This document shows positions 43,598 to 51,759 of a stretch of 64,000 bases of DNA, in pieces. A program made the translations under genes and the position numbers. Origin of the DNA: Spirosoma utsteinense (lineage in GTDB: Bacteria; Bacteroidota; Bacteroidia; Cytophagales; Spirosomataceae). The stretch lies in the NCBI RefSeq assembly GCF_014282275.1, contig NZ_VFIA01000012.1, positions 1 through 64,000 of the forward strand, given 5' to 3'. Under the pieces are notes generated by a model. That model was given only the letters and a program-made list of their open reading frames with translations. It did not search any database and was not told the origin of the DNA. Each line of letters starts with the position of its first letter. Positions within the stretch are counted from its first letter, which is position 1.

Positions 43598-44637
43598 GAC
43601 ACTATATACTCGTTTTCTTTTTTATCCTTGGGTTACAACCCGGACAGGCACAGTCCCCTGGTGGACAGCGCGTTTTTTCGTTCCTGAACCTACCGACGCA
43701 TGCCCGTGTGGCCGCCCTTGGCGGGCAGGTGGCCACGGCTACGCGACCCGACGGTGCTTATCATCTTAACAACCCGGCTCTGGCCGATTCGATTCCTCCC
43801 AATCAGCTCTCGATAAGCCTGATGCCCTATCTGGCGACGGCCAGCTACTATACGCTTCAGTACGGCCTGCCAATAAAATCCAACGATCCCGACCGGCATG
43901 CGGCCTGGGCGCTGGGGTTGCAGTACCTCAGTTATGGTGCGTTTGAACTGACCGACCCGGCCGGTAACGCCATTGGCACGTTCACGGCCAACGACTATGC
44001 GCTAAGCCTGACCCATGCCCGCACGGAAGGTAATTTCACCCTTGGCGGTACGCTCAAAGCGGTTGGCTCATCCATCGAGACCTACTCCGCTTTTGGTATA
44101 CTGGCCGATCTGGGCGGTGTCTGGCGCCACCCAAAGCAGGAACTGACCGTTGGCCTGGTGGCTAAAAATATTGGCTATCTGGTTAAGAACTACGGGCCCG
44201 TCGACGCTGATTTGCCGTTCGACCTACAGGCTGGTGTCACGCTCAAACCCAGGTACGCGCCAATTCGGGTGACGCTGACAGCTCATCACCTTCAACGTTT
44301 TGATATAACCTACAATGACCCCAACCTGAACGTCCGGTATGACCTCGATGGCAATCCAATTCCACAGCCGGTGGGTGTGGTCGAGAAAGTTGCCCGGCAT
44401 CTGAGTGTTGGAGCCGAACTCCTTATTAGTCGGAATGTCAATTTACTGGTCGGTTATAACCACCAGAGACGGCAGGAAGGTAAACTGACGACCGGCGGCT
44501 TTGGCGCGGGGTTCTCGTTCGGGGCATCGGTGCAGGCCCGGGGCTTTCAGCTTACCTACGGGCGGTTTTCATCGGTCCCTACCGCGGGCACGAGCCAGCT
44601 TTCACTGCGTATCGATCTCGACCGCTGGCTTCGCTGA
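43594..44637 (+). CDS. porQ: Type IX secretion system protein PorQ
   Basis: A 347-residue outer-membrane beta-barrel of the PorP/PorQ-like family. PorQ is an outer-membrane component of the Bacteroidota type IX secretion system. The mature N-terminus carries GGQRVFSFLNLPTHARVAAL followed by GGQVATATRPDGAYHLNNPA, and the barrel ends TAGTSQLSLRIDLDRWLR. The signal peptide (HYILVFFFILGLQPGQAQ) begins at a TTG at 43594, which overlaps the preceding stop as TTGA; the longer frame upstream belongs to the previous gene. kdsC follows 57 bases downstream. Other T9SS genes are not in the window. Confidence 0.88.
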   Translation: MRHYILVFFFILGLQPGQAQSPGGQRVFSFLNLPTHARVAALGGQVATATRPDGAYHLNNPALADSIPPNQLSISLMPYLATASYYTLQYGLPIKSNDPDRHAAWALGLQYLSYGAFELTDPAGNAIGTFTANDYALSLTHARTEGNFTLGGTLKAVGSSIETYSAFGILADLGGVWRHPKQELTVGLVAKNIGYLVKNYGPVDADLPFDLQAGVTLKPRYAPIRVTLTAHHLQRFDITYNDPNLNVRYDLDGNPIPQPVGVVEKVARHLSVGAELLISRNVNLLVGYNHQRRQEGKLTTGGFGAGFSFGASVQARGFQLTYGRFSSVPTAGTSQLSLRIDLDRWLR

Positions 44638-44694
44638 GTCGTTAACGAGGTGACCACCTCATCCATCAATCGGGGCAACCCACTAATTCTTTCT

Positions 44695-45243
44695 ATGAAT
44701 CCACTCATTCAATCTAAGGCAGCCCGCATTAAACTGGTGCTCACCGACTGCGACGGCGTTCTGACCGACGGGGGCGTTTACTACGGCGAATCGGGCGAAG
44801 TATTCAAACGATTCAACATCCGCGACGGGATGGGTGTTGTCCGGCTGCGCGAGTTGGTAAACGTCCAGACAGGCATCGTTACGGGCGAAACCTCCCCCTC
44901 TGTCGTGACGCGGGCTGCAAAACTGAAGATTACCGAACTACACCTGGGGGCCAGCGATAAGGCATCGCTATTGGGGGGCATTCTCAGCCGACTGGGTCTG
45001 AATGCGTCGGAGGTTGCTTTTCTTGGGGACGACGTCAATGACATCGGGATACTACAGGCGGTGGGCTTGTCGGCCTGTCCCGCCGATGCTACCCGCCAGA
45101 ACAAAGCGGTAGTCGATTATTGCTGCGAAACCAACGGGGGGCAGGGCTGTTTCCGCGAGTTGGCCGAACTGATCATCGAAGCAAAACTGGAGCAAACACC
45201 CCCTGCCGAACCCGTCGACGTACCGGGTGATGGCGTCTCGTAA
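44695..45243 (+). CDS. kdsC: KdsC-type HAD phosphatase (KDO-8-phosphate phosphatase)
   Basis: A 182-residue HAD hydrolase of the small, cap-less KdsC family, which removes phosphate from 3-deoxy-D-manno-octulosonate 8-phosphate on the way to lipid A inner core. Motif I is LVLTDCDGVLTDG (Asp 18, Asp 20), followed by KRFNIRDGMGVVRLRE with the substrate-specificity arginine-aspartate pair. Motif II TGIVTGETSP and motif IV AFLGDDVNDIGIL complete the site. The ATG at 44695 gives the standard start; a GTG further up adds an unneeded stretch. A proline-rich tail follows the domain. Nucleotide-sugar HADs (YrbI-like) are an alternative reading within the same family. Confidence 0.88.
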   Translation: MNPLIQSKAARIKLVLTDCDGVLTDGGVYYGESGEVFKRFNIRDGMGVVRLRELVNVQTGIVTGETSPSVVTRAAKLKITELHLGASDKASLLGGILSRLGLNASEVAFLGDDVNDIGILQAVGLSACPADATRQNKAVVDYCCETNGGQGCFRELAELIIEAKLEQTPPAEPVDVPGDGVS

Positions 45244-45244
45244 C

Positions 45245-45261
45245 GCGGACTTCCAGTCCGC
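45245..45261. repeat. Short hairpin GCGGACT-TCC-AGTCCGC
   Basis: Seven base pairs around TCC, starting two bases after the kdsC stop. The core GCGGACTTC recurs in the palindrome at 46821, so these may be pieces of one dispersed element. Confidence 0.5.
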
Positions 45262-45425
45262 CATGATAAAACAGTAACCTGTCTACATCATCCATCAGCT
45301 ACTTCAATCAGCAAACCCAGTGCTCGCAACGTAGCCAGCCACCAAATTTAAGCCCTCCTTTCGCACATTTTCCCGTTTCCGTTGTTTCTTACTCAAGGGG
45401 CCTCCTACCAGCCTCCGTTTTTTCA

Positions 45426-46817
45426 ATGACCCAACTACTTAAAGACCTTACTCCCCGGCAGATCGTTGCCGAACTGGATCAATACATTATCGGCCAGCAT
45501 GATGCCAAACGCAACGTGGCCATTGCCCTCCGCAATCGCTGGCGCCGGATGAACAGCACGGCTGATATGCAGCGTGAGATCACGCCCAACAACATCCTGA
45601 TGATTGGTGCCACGGGGGTCGGTAAAACCGAAATTGCCCGGCGGCTTGCCAAAATCGCCGACGCCCCCTTTATCAAGGTAGAAGCGTCCAAATTTACCGA
45701 AGTCGGCTACGTCGGCCGCGACGTGGAAAGTATGGTCCGCGACCTCGTCGAGCAGGCGGTGAACATGGTCCGGTCGGCCAAAAAAGAAGCCGTTCAGGTT
45801 CGGGCACAGCAACTCGTTGAGGATGCCATCCTGGATATTCTGATCCCACCGGTCAAACCCACCAACGGGCAGTCAGGGGTGGGATTCGAAAACGCGTCGG
45901 CGGACCCCGATGCTGAACTGAATGAGCGGACGCGGGAACGCTTCCGCGAGAAGATACGCTCCGGCGAAATGGACGATCGCAAAATCGATATCGATGTGCA
46001 GCAAAGCCAGGCACCTAATATTGGCATCATGGGTGGTTCGGTCGATGACCTGTCGATGATGAATATTCAGGAGATGATTGGCGGTATGATGCCCAAACGC
46101 GGCAAGAAGCGTAAGGTAACCATCGCTGAAGCCCGCGTCATTCTGCTCGAAGAAGAAGCGGCTAAACTCATCGATATGGACGAGGTAAAGGAGGAAGCCA
46201 TCCGTAAAGCCGAAGATGCCGGCATTATCTTCATCGATGAAATCGACAAGGTAGCCTCTGCCCGTTCGGGTAACGGCGGGGGCGGTCCGGATGTAAGCCG
46301 GGAAGGCGTTCAGCGCGATCTGCTTCCGATCGTGGAAGGGAGCGCGGTGAATACGAAGTACGGCGTCATCCATACCGATCATATTCTGTTCATCGCGGCC
46401 GGGGCTTTCCACGTGGCCAAGCCCAGCGATCTGATTCCTGAATTACAGGGACGTTTCCCGATTCGGGTCGAGTTGCAGAGCCTGTCGGAAGACGATTTCT
46501 ACCAGATCCTGAAAGAGCCCAAAAACGCCCTCACCAAGCAGTATGTGGCGATGCTGCAAACCGAAGATGTCAGCCTGACCTTCCAGGACGATGCCCTGCG
46601 CGAACTGGCCCGGATTGCGTTCGAAGTAAACGGCGATGTCGAAAATATTGGCGCGCGTCGCCTGCAAACCGTGCTGAGCCATTTGATGAACGATTTCATG
46701 TTCGACATCCCGGATGTTATCGGTGCCAATGCCCACGTTGTCGTAACCAAAGAACTGGTGGGCGAAAAGTTGAACGGTCTGGTAAAAAACCGGGATTTGA
46801 GCCAGTTTATTTTATAG
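45426..46817 (+). CDS. hslU: ATP-dependent protease ATPase subunit HslU
   Basis: A 463-residue AAA+ unfoldase. N-terminal LTPRQIVAELDQYIIGQHDAKR, Walker A GATGVGKTE (about 60-68), pore loop region EVGYVGRDVESMVRDL, the I-domain insertion (about 110-240), Walker B with IIFIDEIDKVASARSG (about 266-281), arginine-finger/sensor GRFPIRVELQSL, and the C-terminal FIL tail that docks in HslV. It unfolds proteins for the HslV peptidase. hslV is not adjacent on either side in this window, so it must lie elsewhere or be absent. It is followed by the palindrome at 46821. Confidence 0.97.
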   Translation: MTQLLKDLTPRQIVAELDQYIIGQHDAKRNVAIALRNRWRRMNSTADMQREITPNNILMIGATGVGKTEIARRLAKIADAPFIKVEASKFTEVGYVGRDVESMVRDLVEQAVNMVRSAKKEAVQVRAQQLVEDAILDILIPPVKPTNGQSGVGFENASADPDAELNERTRERFREKIRSGEMDDRKIDIDVQQSQAPNIGIMGGSVDDLSMMNIQEMIGGMMPKRGKKRKVTIAEARVILLEEEAAKLIDMDEVKEEAIRKAEDAGIIFIDEIDKVASARSGNGGGGPDVSREGVQRDLLPIVEGSAVNTKYGVIHTDHILFIAAGAFHVAKPSDLIPELQGRFPIRVELQSLSEDDFYQILKEPKNALTKQYVAMLQTEDVSLTFQDDALRELARIAFEVNGDVENIGARRLQTVLSHLMNDFMFDIPDVIGANAHVVVTKELVGEKLNGLVKNRDLSQFIL

Positions 46818-46820
46818 AAA

Positions 46821-46878
46821 CGTACCGCGGACTTCAGACCGTTTTTTTTAAATTAGACGGCCTGAAGTCCGCGGTACG
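46821..46878. repeat. Near-perfect 22-bp inverted repeat with T-rich loop
   Basis: CGTACCGCGGACTTCAGACCGT (46821-46842; positions given) and its near-complement at 46857-46878 pair with one mismatch; the loop contains eight T. It ends hslU and overlaps the last codons of the oppositely oriented gene at 46853, whose final residues (YRGLQAV) are encoded by the right arm. Confidence 0.8.
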
Positions 46879-47266
46879 ATAATACGGCCACCAATCGCTC
46901 TACGGCCCAGTCGATATCACGTCGCTTCCGATCGGGTGCGTCGAACCGATTGAACGGATGCAGTTCGATAACGTACGTACTATCGACCTCATCATCGAGG
47001 GGCGTAAACAGTTTATAGCCGATCACACGCACGGGCATCAGTCCGTGCTTTTTTTTGTAGCTCATCAGCCACTGCCCCAACGCATCTTCGACAGCCCCCG
47101 CCGACACCCCGGCTGCGGGAAGGAACCGAACATAGGCTAAATTACGGTCGGCCATCTTCTGCTCATCAGCCCCGAAATGCCCCTCGCAACTCGAAAACGT
47201 CACGACCAGGCCGGTAGCGTTCAGGGCGTCGACCAGTGGCCGGATACGTGGTTCGATAGCATCCAT
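46853..47266 (-). CDS. Conserved-looking protein of unknown function, SSCEGH motif
   Basis: A 137-residue soluble protein. LVVTFSSCEGHFGADEQ holds a cysteine-histidine motif resembling the SSCSGR of TYW3-type tRNA-modifying proteins, but the rest does not clearly match that family. Other visible pieces are DRNLAYVRFLPAAG and DSTYVIELHPFNRFDAPDRK, then RRDIDWAVERLVAVL. The final seven residues come from the palindromic element at 46821, so the C-terminus may be a later extension. It is 11 bases downstream of the MFS gene (minus strand) and likely co-transcribed with it. Confidence 0.65.
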   Translation of the reverse strand: MDAIEPRIRPLVDALNATGLVVTFSSCEGHFGADEQKMADRNLAYVRFLPAAGVSAGAVEDALGQWLMSYKKKHGLMPVRVIGYKLFTPLDDEVDSTYVIELHPFNRFDAPDRKRRDIDWAVERLVAVLSYRGLQAV

Positions 47267-47277
47267 AGTCCCCGCGG

Positions 47278-48522
47278 TTACGATTGTCTGGCCAGGTTCA
47301 ACCGGCTTTTATACCACAACCAGCCCAGGTAGGCCGTTGCCACCCAGGCCAGCAGCGACGACATGGCAAAGGACGCCGTGATTCCTGCATCGCCAACGAT
47401 GTGGTTCAGGAGCCAGCCCGACCCCAGAGCGCCAAGCCCAATACCGGCTTCGAGCGCAATGTACATGGTCGCCATGGCCCGGCCCCGCGTGGCTTCATCG
47501 GCCAGATCGGCCGTCCAGGCCTGCACCGTCGGGGAGTTCATGCCGCTGGAAAATCCATAGAGCAAAGCAGCGGTCCAGAATATTACCGGCGTTTGCGCTA
47601 CAATCAACAGGAGCATCGCTATAGCCAGCAAGGCAGTCGAAAGGGTCAGTACCGGCACCCGCCCATAACGATCCGACGACCGGCTGAAGACCAGCCGCAC
47701 ACCCAGCGAGGCCAGCGTATACACCGTGAAGAACAATCCTTTATTGGTAATGCCCAGCGATGTACTCAGGGTAGAAATCAGCGTTAGTACGACCCCGTAA
47801 CCAACCGACTGGAGCAGGAGTACGATAAATGGCGGCAACGCTTGTGTATCAAAAACTTCGTCTTTTTTTAACCGAAGCAGCCCAAACCGAAAGGGCTGCG
47901 TATTGGCCAGTGTCTCGGGCATCCGGAGCAGGATACCGATAGACAACAGCGCGAACGCCGACGACGTCCAGAACATGACGTTCATGGAATAGGCATGAGC
48001 CAGCCAGCTCCCAATAGCTGGTCCGAGCGACATCCCCATCGCCGTAAACAGGCCCAGTGTTCCCATTGCTTCACCCCGGCGGTTGGCAGGGACGACATCG
48101 GCGACGTAGGCAGCGGTGGCGGTAGGTTTGGTCCCGGTAGAAAAGCCATGAATGAGCCGCAGCAACAGAAACCCCCAAACGGTAAGCAGATACGGATACA
48201 GAAATCCGCAGACAAAACAGACGATCGAGCCAAAGGCCATCACCGGTACCCGCCCAACCGTATCGGTGATTTTGCCGCTGAAAGGCCGCGACAGGCCCGC
48301 TGTCAGCGTAAAGAGCGCAATGATCAGCCCTACATATTCCCGCCCGCCCAGGCCCGTCAGGTAGTCGGGCAGCTCGGGAATCATCATCGAGAAACTGGCC
48401 GAAAATAGAAAGTTGCTAGTACTCAGCAACCAGAACGAGAGCGTATAAAGCGAAGGAGAGCCGGTATTCCGGCGGGCAAACAACGAGCGAACGACCAAAA
48501 CAAGTTGATTTTGTTCGCCCAA
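47278..48522 (-). CDS. MFS transporter
   Basis: A 414-residue major facilitator with twelve helices. The motif A equivalent is GLSRPFSGKITDTVGRVPVM (between helices 2 and 3), and the second half has SLGVRLVFSRSSDRYGRVPV. The helix-4 arginine region is LLRLIHGFSTGTKPTATAAY. It resembles drug- or sugar-efflux members of the DHA1-like group; substrate cannot be inferred. Only a TTG at 48522 gives the full first segment (MGEQNQLVLVVRSLFARR); shorter starts would still keep all helices. Convergent with hslU across the small gene at 46853, and divergent from mltG. Confidence 0.88.
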   Translation of the reverse strand: MGEQNQLVLVVRSLFARRNTGSPSLYTLSFWLLSTSNFLFSASFSMMIPELPDYLTGLGGREYVGLIIALFTLTAGLSRPFSGKITDTVGRVPVMAFGSIVCFVCGFLYPYLLTVWGFLLLRLIHGFSTGTKPTATAAYVADVVPANRRGEAMGTLGLFTAMGMSLGPAIGSWLAHAYSMNVMFWTSSAFALLSIGILLRMPETLANTQPFRFGLLRLKKDEVFDTQALPPFIVLLLQSVGYGVVLTLISTLSTSLGITNKGLFFTVYTLASLGVRLVFSRSSDRYGRVPVLTLSTALLAIAMLLLIVAQTPVIFWTAALLYGFSSGMNSPTVQAWTADLADEATRGRAMATMYIALEAGIGLGALGSGWLLNHIVGDAGITASFAMSSLLAWVATAYLGWLWYKSRLNLARQS

Positions 48523-48833
48523 ATTTACAATCTATTTAGCGAAAAGCCGGATCAACTTACCCGCCGGTTCACAATTCACCGGAAGCCCCCGTACCGGCGT
48601 ACGACTTGGCCGGGGTAGTCGTGACAACCGGCACCAGCCACGGATAAATAGGCCGGCCGGTCGTCTGTAGGTTATGAGCGGTTGACGAACGGGACGGGTT
48701 TTGACGTAAATTTGCGCACTAATGAACGATGTCCAGTGTAAGCAAAAAGCGTCTGTCGGTTCATCTAACCAATGAACCGCTGTAATTCAGCCTATTGGTT
48801 GGCCTTCGTTGTTCCGTATTCATTCCTTAAGTT
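48523..48833. other. Divergent control region between the MFS gene and mltG
   Basis: 311 bases without an open frame. It contains a GC-rich part (GGCCGGCCGG near 48651) and a Bacteroidota-type promoter candidate for mltG described separately. Confidence 0.5.
48681..48714 (+). promoter_or_regulatory. Candidate Bacteroidota-type promoter for mltG
   Basis: TAAATTTG (48707-48714) fits the TAnnTTTG -7 consensus. GTTG at 48681 is 22 bases upstream of it, near the position of the -33 TTTG element. The transcript would start about 110 bases before the mltG ATG. Confidence 0.4.
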
Positions 48834-49871
48834 ATGTCACGCAATCTTAAAATCGGTCTGTTCCTCACCGTTTCTATTTTACTGACCACCTTTACGTTTT
48901 ACTTCTGGCAGATTTTCAGGAGCCCTAATCTCCAGACTCAGGAAAACGATAAGACCTTTGCGCTGCTCATACCGCGCGGAGCCACCTTTGAGTCGGTGGT
49001 CGATACACTCAAGAAAAACGATGTGCTCAATGACGAGCTGTCGTTTCGATTCCTGGCCAAGCTCATGAAATACCCGGAGCGCGTCAAAGAAGGCCAGTAT
49101 GAAATAAAGCCGCGCATGGGCAACCGCGAAGCGCTGGTCAAACTCCGCAGCGGCAGTCAGGATGCGATGCCCGTCACCTTCAACAGCATGCGTCAAAAGA
49201 GCGACCTGATCCAGCGGCTCGGCAGCAAGTTTGAATTTGGTCCTTCGGCCCTGGGTACGTTACTCAATGACCCGGCCGTCTGTCAGAAATACGGGTTTGA
49301 CACGACGACCATCGTTTGCCTGTTTTTGCCCAACACCTACGAATTTTTCTGGACCATCAAGCCCGAAGCGCTGCTGGAACGGATGGGTAATGAATACAAA
49401 AAATTCTGGACACCCGAACGACAGGCGAAAGCCAAAGCCCTTGGTCTGTCGCAAACCCAGACGCAGGTACTAGCCTCCATCGTAGCAGCAGAGACCAACA
49501 AACGCGACGAGCAGCCGCGTGTAGCGGGTGTTTACCTGAACCGGCTGAAACGTGGCATCAAACTCGAAGCCGACCCAACGGTAATTTTTGCCCTGCGCGA
49601 TTTCACCATTCGGCGTCTTCTTACGCGGCAGCTGGCGGTCGACTCTCCCTACAACACCTACCGCTATACGGGTTTACCTCCGGGGCCCATCAACCTGCCA
49701 GCCCCCGCCACCATCGATGCCGTTCTGAACGCCGAGCAGCATGACTACCTGTTCTTTGTGGTCGATGCCCGCTTCAATGGATACCATACCTTCTCCAAAA
49801 CACTATCGGAGCATTTGGCTAACGCCCGCCTGTATCAGCAGGCCCTTACCCGAATGAAAATTATGAAGTGA
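48834..49871 (+). CDS. mltG: Endolytic murein transglycosylase MltG
   Basis: A 345-residue membrane-anchored endolytic transglycosylase that cuts nascent glycan strands and ends their elongation. One N-terminal helix (about 5-27), a LysM-like subdomain (about 45-100; LLIPRGATFESVVDTLKKND), then the YceG/MltG domain. The catalytic glutamate is about residue 220 in LASIVAAETNKRDEQPRVAG, followed by LEADPTVIFAL and SPYNTYRYTGLPPGPINLPA. It lies first in a co-directional run with a thioesterase and a YihY-type protein. Confidence 0.95.
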   Translation: MSRNLKIGLFLTVSILLTTFTFYFWQIFRSPNLQTQENDKTFALLIPRGATFESVVDTLKKNDVLNDELSFRFLAKLMKYPERVKEGQYEIKPRMGNREALVKLRSGSQDAMPVTFNSMRQKSDLIQRLGSKFEFGPSALGTLLNDPAVCQKYGFDTTTIVCLFLPNTYEFFWTIKPEALLERMGNEYKKFWTPERQAKAKALGLSQTQTQVLASIVAAETNKRDEQPRVAGVYLNRLKRGIKLEADPTVIFALRDFTIRRLLTRQLAVDSPYNTYRYTGLPPGPINLPAPATIDAVLNAEQHDYLFFVVDARFNGYHTFSKTLSEHLANARLYQQALTRMKIMK

Positions 49872-49887
49872 AAACAGTTAGTCAGTC

Positions 49888-49978
49888 GGTGAGTCGATCA
49901 GTCAGTCAGTTGGTGAGTTAGTCAGTCGGTGAGTCAGTGACTGATTAACTCACCAACTGATTGACTGATCGACTCACC
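49888..49978. repeat. GTCAGT/ACTGAC low-complexity 39-bp inverted repeat
   Basis: 49888-49926 and 49940-49978 pair over 39 bases with two G-T positions only (G-U in RNA) around a 13-base loop. The surrounding spacer, from the mltG stop to the thioesterase ATG at 50018, is made almost wholly of GTCAGTC/GGTGAGT and complementary units. Confidence 0.82.
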
Positions 49979-50017
49979 AACTGATCGACTCACTGACTGA
50001 CTCACTCACCAACTGCT

Positions 50018-50428
50018 ATGCTGACTTACGACGTCACTAACATCCGGGTACGCTACTACGATACCGATCAGATGGGTATTGTCTACTACGGTAACTATGC
50101 CCGTTTTTATGAGATTGGCCGTGTTGAAACGATGCGCTATTTGGGTTTAAACTACAAAGAGCTGGAGGAACGGGGCTTTTCGTTACCCGTGTACGACCTC
50201 AACTCGCGGTTTATCCGGCCGGCCAGGTACGACGACCTGCTCACTATTCGGGTTACGATTCCGCAACTGCCCAAAACCCGGTTTATGTTCACCTATGAGA
50301 TCTTCAATCAGGATGGACAGCTGCTCAACACGGGGCAGACGACCCTGGTTTTCGTTCGTACCAGCACCGGTCGTCCCTGTACAGCTCCGGACGATCTGAT
50401 TGAGGCTGCGAAGCCCTTTTTCTCATAG
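50018..50428 (+). CDS. YbgC-type hotdog acyl-CoA thioesterase
   Basis: A 136-residue 4-hydroxybenzoyl-CoA thioesterase-like protein of the single hotdog fold. The catalytic aspartate 17 is in VRYYDTDQMGIVYYGNYARF, followed by YEIGRVETMRYLGL; LNSRFIRPARYDDLLTIRV and FTYEIFNQDGQLLNTGQTTL are the usual central strands. It hydrolyses acyl-CoA or acyl-ACP; in proteobacteria YbgC associates with Tol-Pal, but here the neighbours are mltG and a YihY-family protein. The start lies right after the inverted-repeat spacer. Confidence 0.92.
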   Translation: MLTYDVTNIRVRYYDTDQMGIVYYGNYARFYEIGRVETMRYLGLNYKELEERGFSLPVYDLNSRFIRPARYDDLLTIRVTIPQLPKTRFMFTYEIFNQDGQLLNTGQTTLVFVRTSTGRPCTAPDDLIEAAKPFFS

Positions 50429-50462
50429 CTACAATCGGATAATCGAACAGTTGAGCAGTCTG

Positions 50463-50539
50463 ATAGTTGGTCAATTGAATAGCTGGATACCATTTACACT
50501 ACGTTTAACAAGTATCCAGATCCGCTACTGACCAACTAT
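50463..50539. repeat. Two nested inverted repeats before the YihY gene
   Basis: ATAGTTGGTCA (50463-50473) pairs with TGACCAACTAT (50529-50539), and inside it CTGGATAC (50483-50490) pairs with GTATCCAG (50512-50519). The outer right arm ends eight bases before the ATG at 50548. Confidence 0.6.
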
Positions 50540-50547
50540 ACCGCGCT

Positions 50548-51501
50548 ATGTTCGATAAATTGATGAGCTTCGATGCACTACAGGGTACGCGCATCTGGCT
50601 AAGAGACCATCACCCGTTCAAGTCCAAAACGACCTGGTACGAGTTTTTGAAGAAGATGACGGTGAAAATCACCGAGAACGATACAAGTGAGCGCGCAGCC
50701 TCGGTATCGTATAGCCTGATTCTGGCCGTTTTTCCAACGGTTATTTTCCTCTTCACGCTCATTCCCTATATCCCAATCCCTAATCTGGATGTGCAGATCA
50801 TGGGCTTTTTCAAGCGCGTTCTTCCGGGCGACACGTATAGTTCGGTCGACACAACCATCCGGGATATCATTAGCCGACCACGCGGGGGCGTTTTATCATT
50901 GGGTTTTGTATTGGCTCTTTACTCGGCCACAAGTGGCCTGGTTGCATTGATGAGTGCCTTTAATTCGTCGCATAAATCGGAAGACCAACGCGGTTTCTTC
51001 AAAATTCGTGGTATTGCTTTAGGACTGACGTTTACGCTGGCCTTTGCTTTGTTTTTAGCGATTTTGGGCCTTATTGTAGGCGGTATTGTTAGTGATTACC
51101 TGTTGCGATTTGGCATCCTGAATAATGTGGTTGTCGTCTATCTGTTATCCATTGCCCGCTATCTGGTCGTTTTCGCGGTATTTGTGGCAGCGGTTTCGAT
51201 TATTTACCGGTTTGGCCCTGATGTGAACATGAAATGGACTTTTGTAACTGCGGGTTCCGTTATGGCATCCCTTCTAATTGTGCTCACAACACTGGCTTTT
51301 TCGTACTATGTTTCAAATTTCGGTTCTTATAATAAAGTTTATGGGTCAATTGGCACGCTCATTGCTCTAATGATTTGGATCAACCTCATTTCCTTGCTTT
51401 TGATTTTGGGATTTGAGATGAACGTGGCGCTATATAACCTGGAGGGCGACAAAAACCCTGATTTAGCGCAAAAAACAACAAATGTCACCTCAAACTCGTG
51501 A
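50548..51501 (+). CDS. YihY/virulence factor BrkB family membrane protein
   Basis: A 317-residue inner-membrane protein of the YihY/BrkB (RNase BN-misnamed) family with six or seven helices. DTSERAASVSYSLILAVFPT is the family's first conserved segment, and VVFPTVIFLFTLIPYIPIPN-like, SLGFVLALYSATSGLVALMS and YYVSNFGSYNKVYGSIGTLI, then IALMIWINLISLLLILGFEMN are also typical. Biochemical role unsettled; members have been linked to lipid transport across the inner membrane. It is the last gene of the mltG run, and a hairpin overlaps its stop. Confidence 0.9.
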   Translation: MFDKLMSFDALQGTRIWLRDHHPFKSKTTWYEFLKKMTVKITENDTSERAASVSYSLILAVFPTVIFLFTLIPYIPIPNLDVQIMGFFKRVLPGDTYSSVDTTIRDIISRPRGGVLSLGFVLALYSATSGLVALMSAFNSSHKSEDQRGFFKIRGIALGLTFTLAFALFLAILGLIVGGIVSDYLLRFGILNNVVVVYLLSIARYLVVFAVFVAAVSIIYRFGPDVNMKWTFVTAGSVMASLLIVLTTLAFSYYVSNFGSYNKVYGSIGTLIALMIWINLISLLLILGFEMNVALYNLEGDKNPDLAQKTTNVTSNS

Positions 51502-51511
51502 AGTGACATTT
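51480..51511 (+). terminator. Hairpin overlapping the YihY stop
   Basis: AAATGTCAC (51480-51488) pairs with GTGACATTT (51503-51511); the stop codon lies in the 14-base loop. No strong T run follows, so a weak terminator. Confidence 0.4.
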
Positions 51512-51759
51512 GCAAATCTAACCCATAAATGTAGCGGAACCGCCTACTGATTGGCGAATACGACCGGTACAAACTATTTGTAGTAAAAACCGTGCCAATC
51601 TGACTGGAACCAGTTCAAGCCTTCTCTTTTATTTCCGTTCACTCAAAATAAAACGTTTACAATAGCGGTATAAGCTACCTTTAGCGTATCAATACGCAAT
51701 TACTGTTTACAAGTGCTCTTCCTCTTAACTGGGTCCCCTCCTACTGAGCCAGACTGCCT

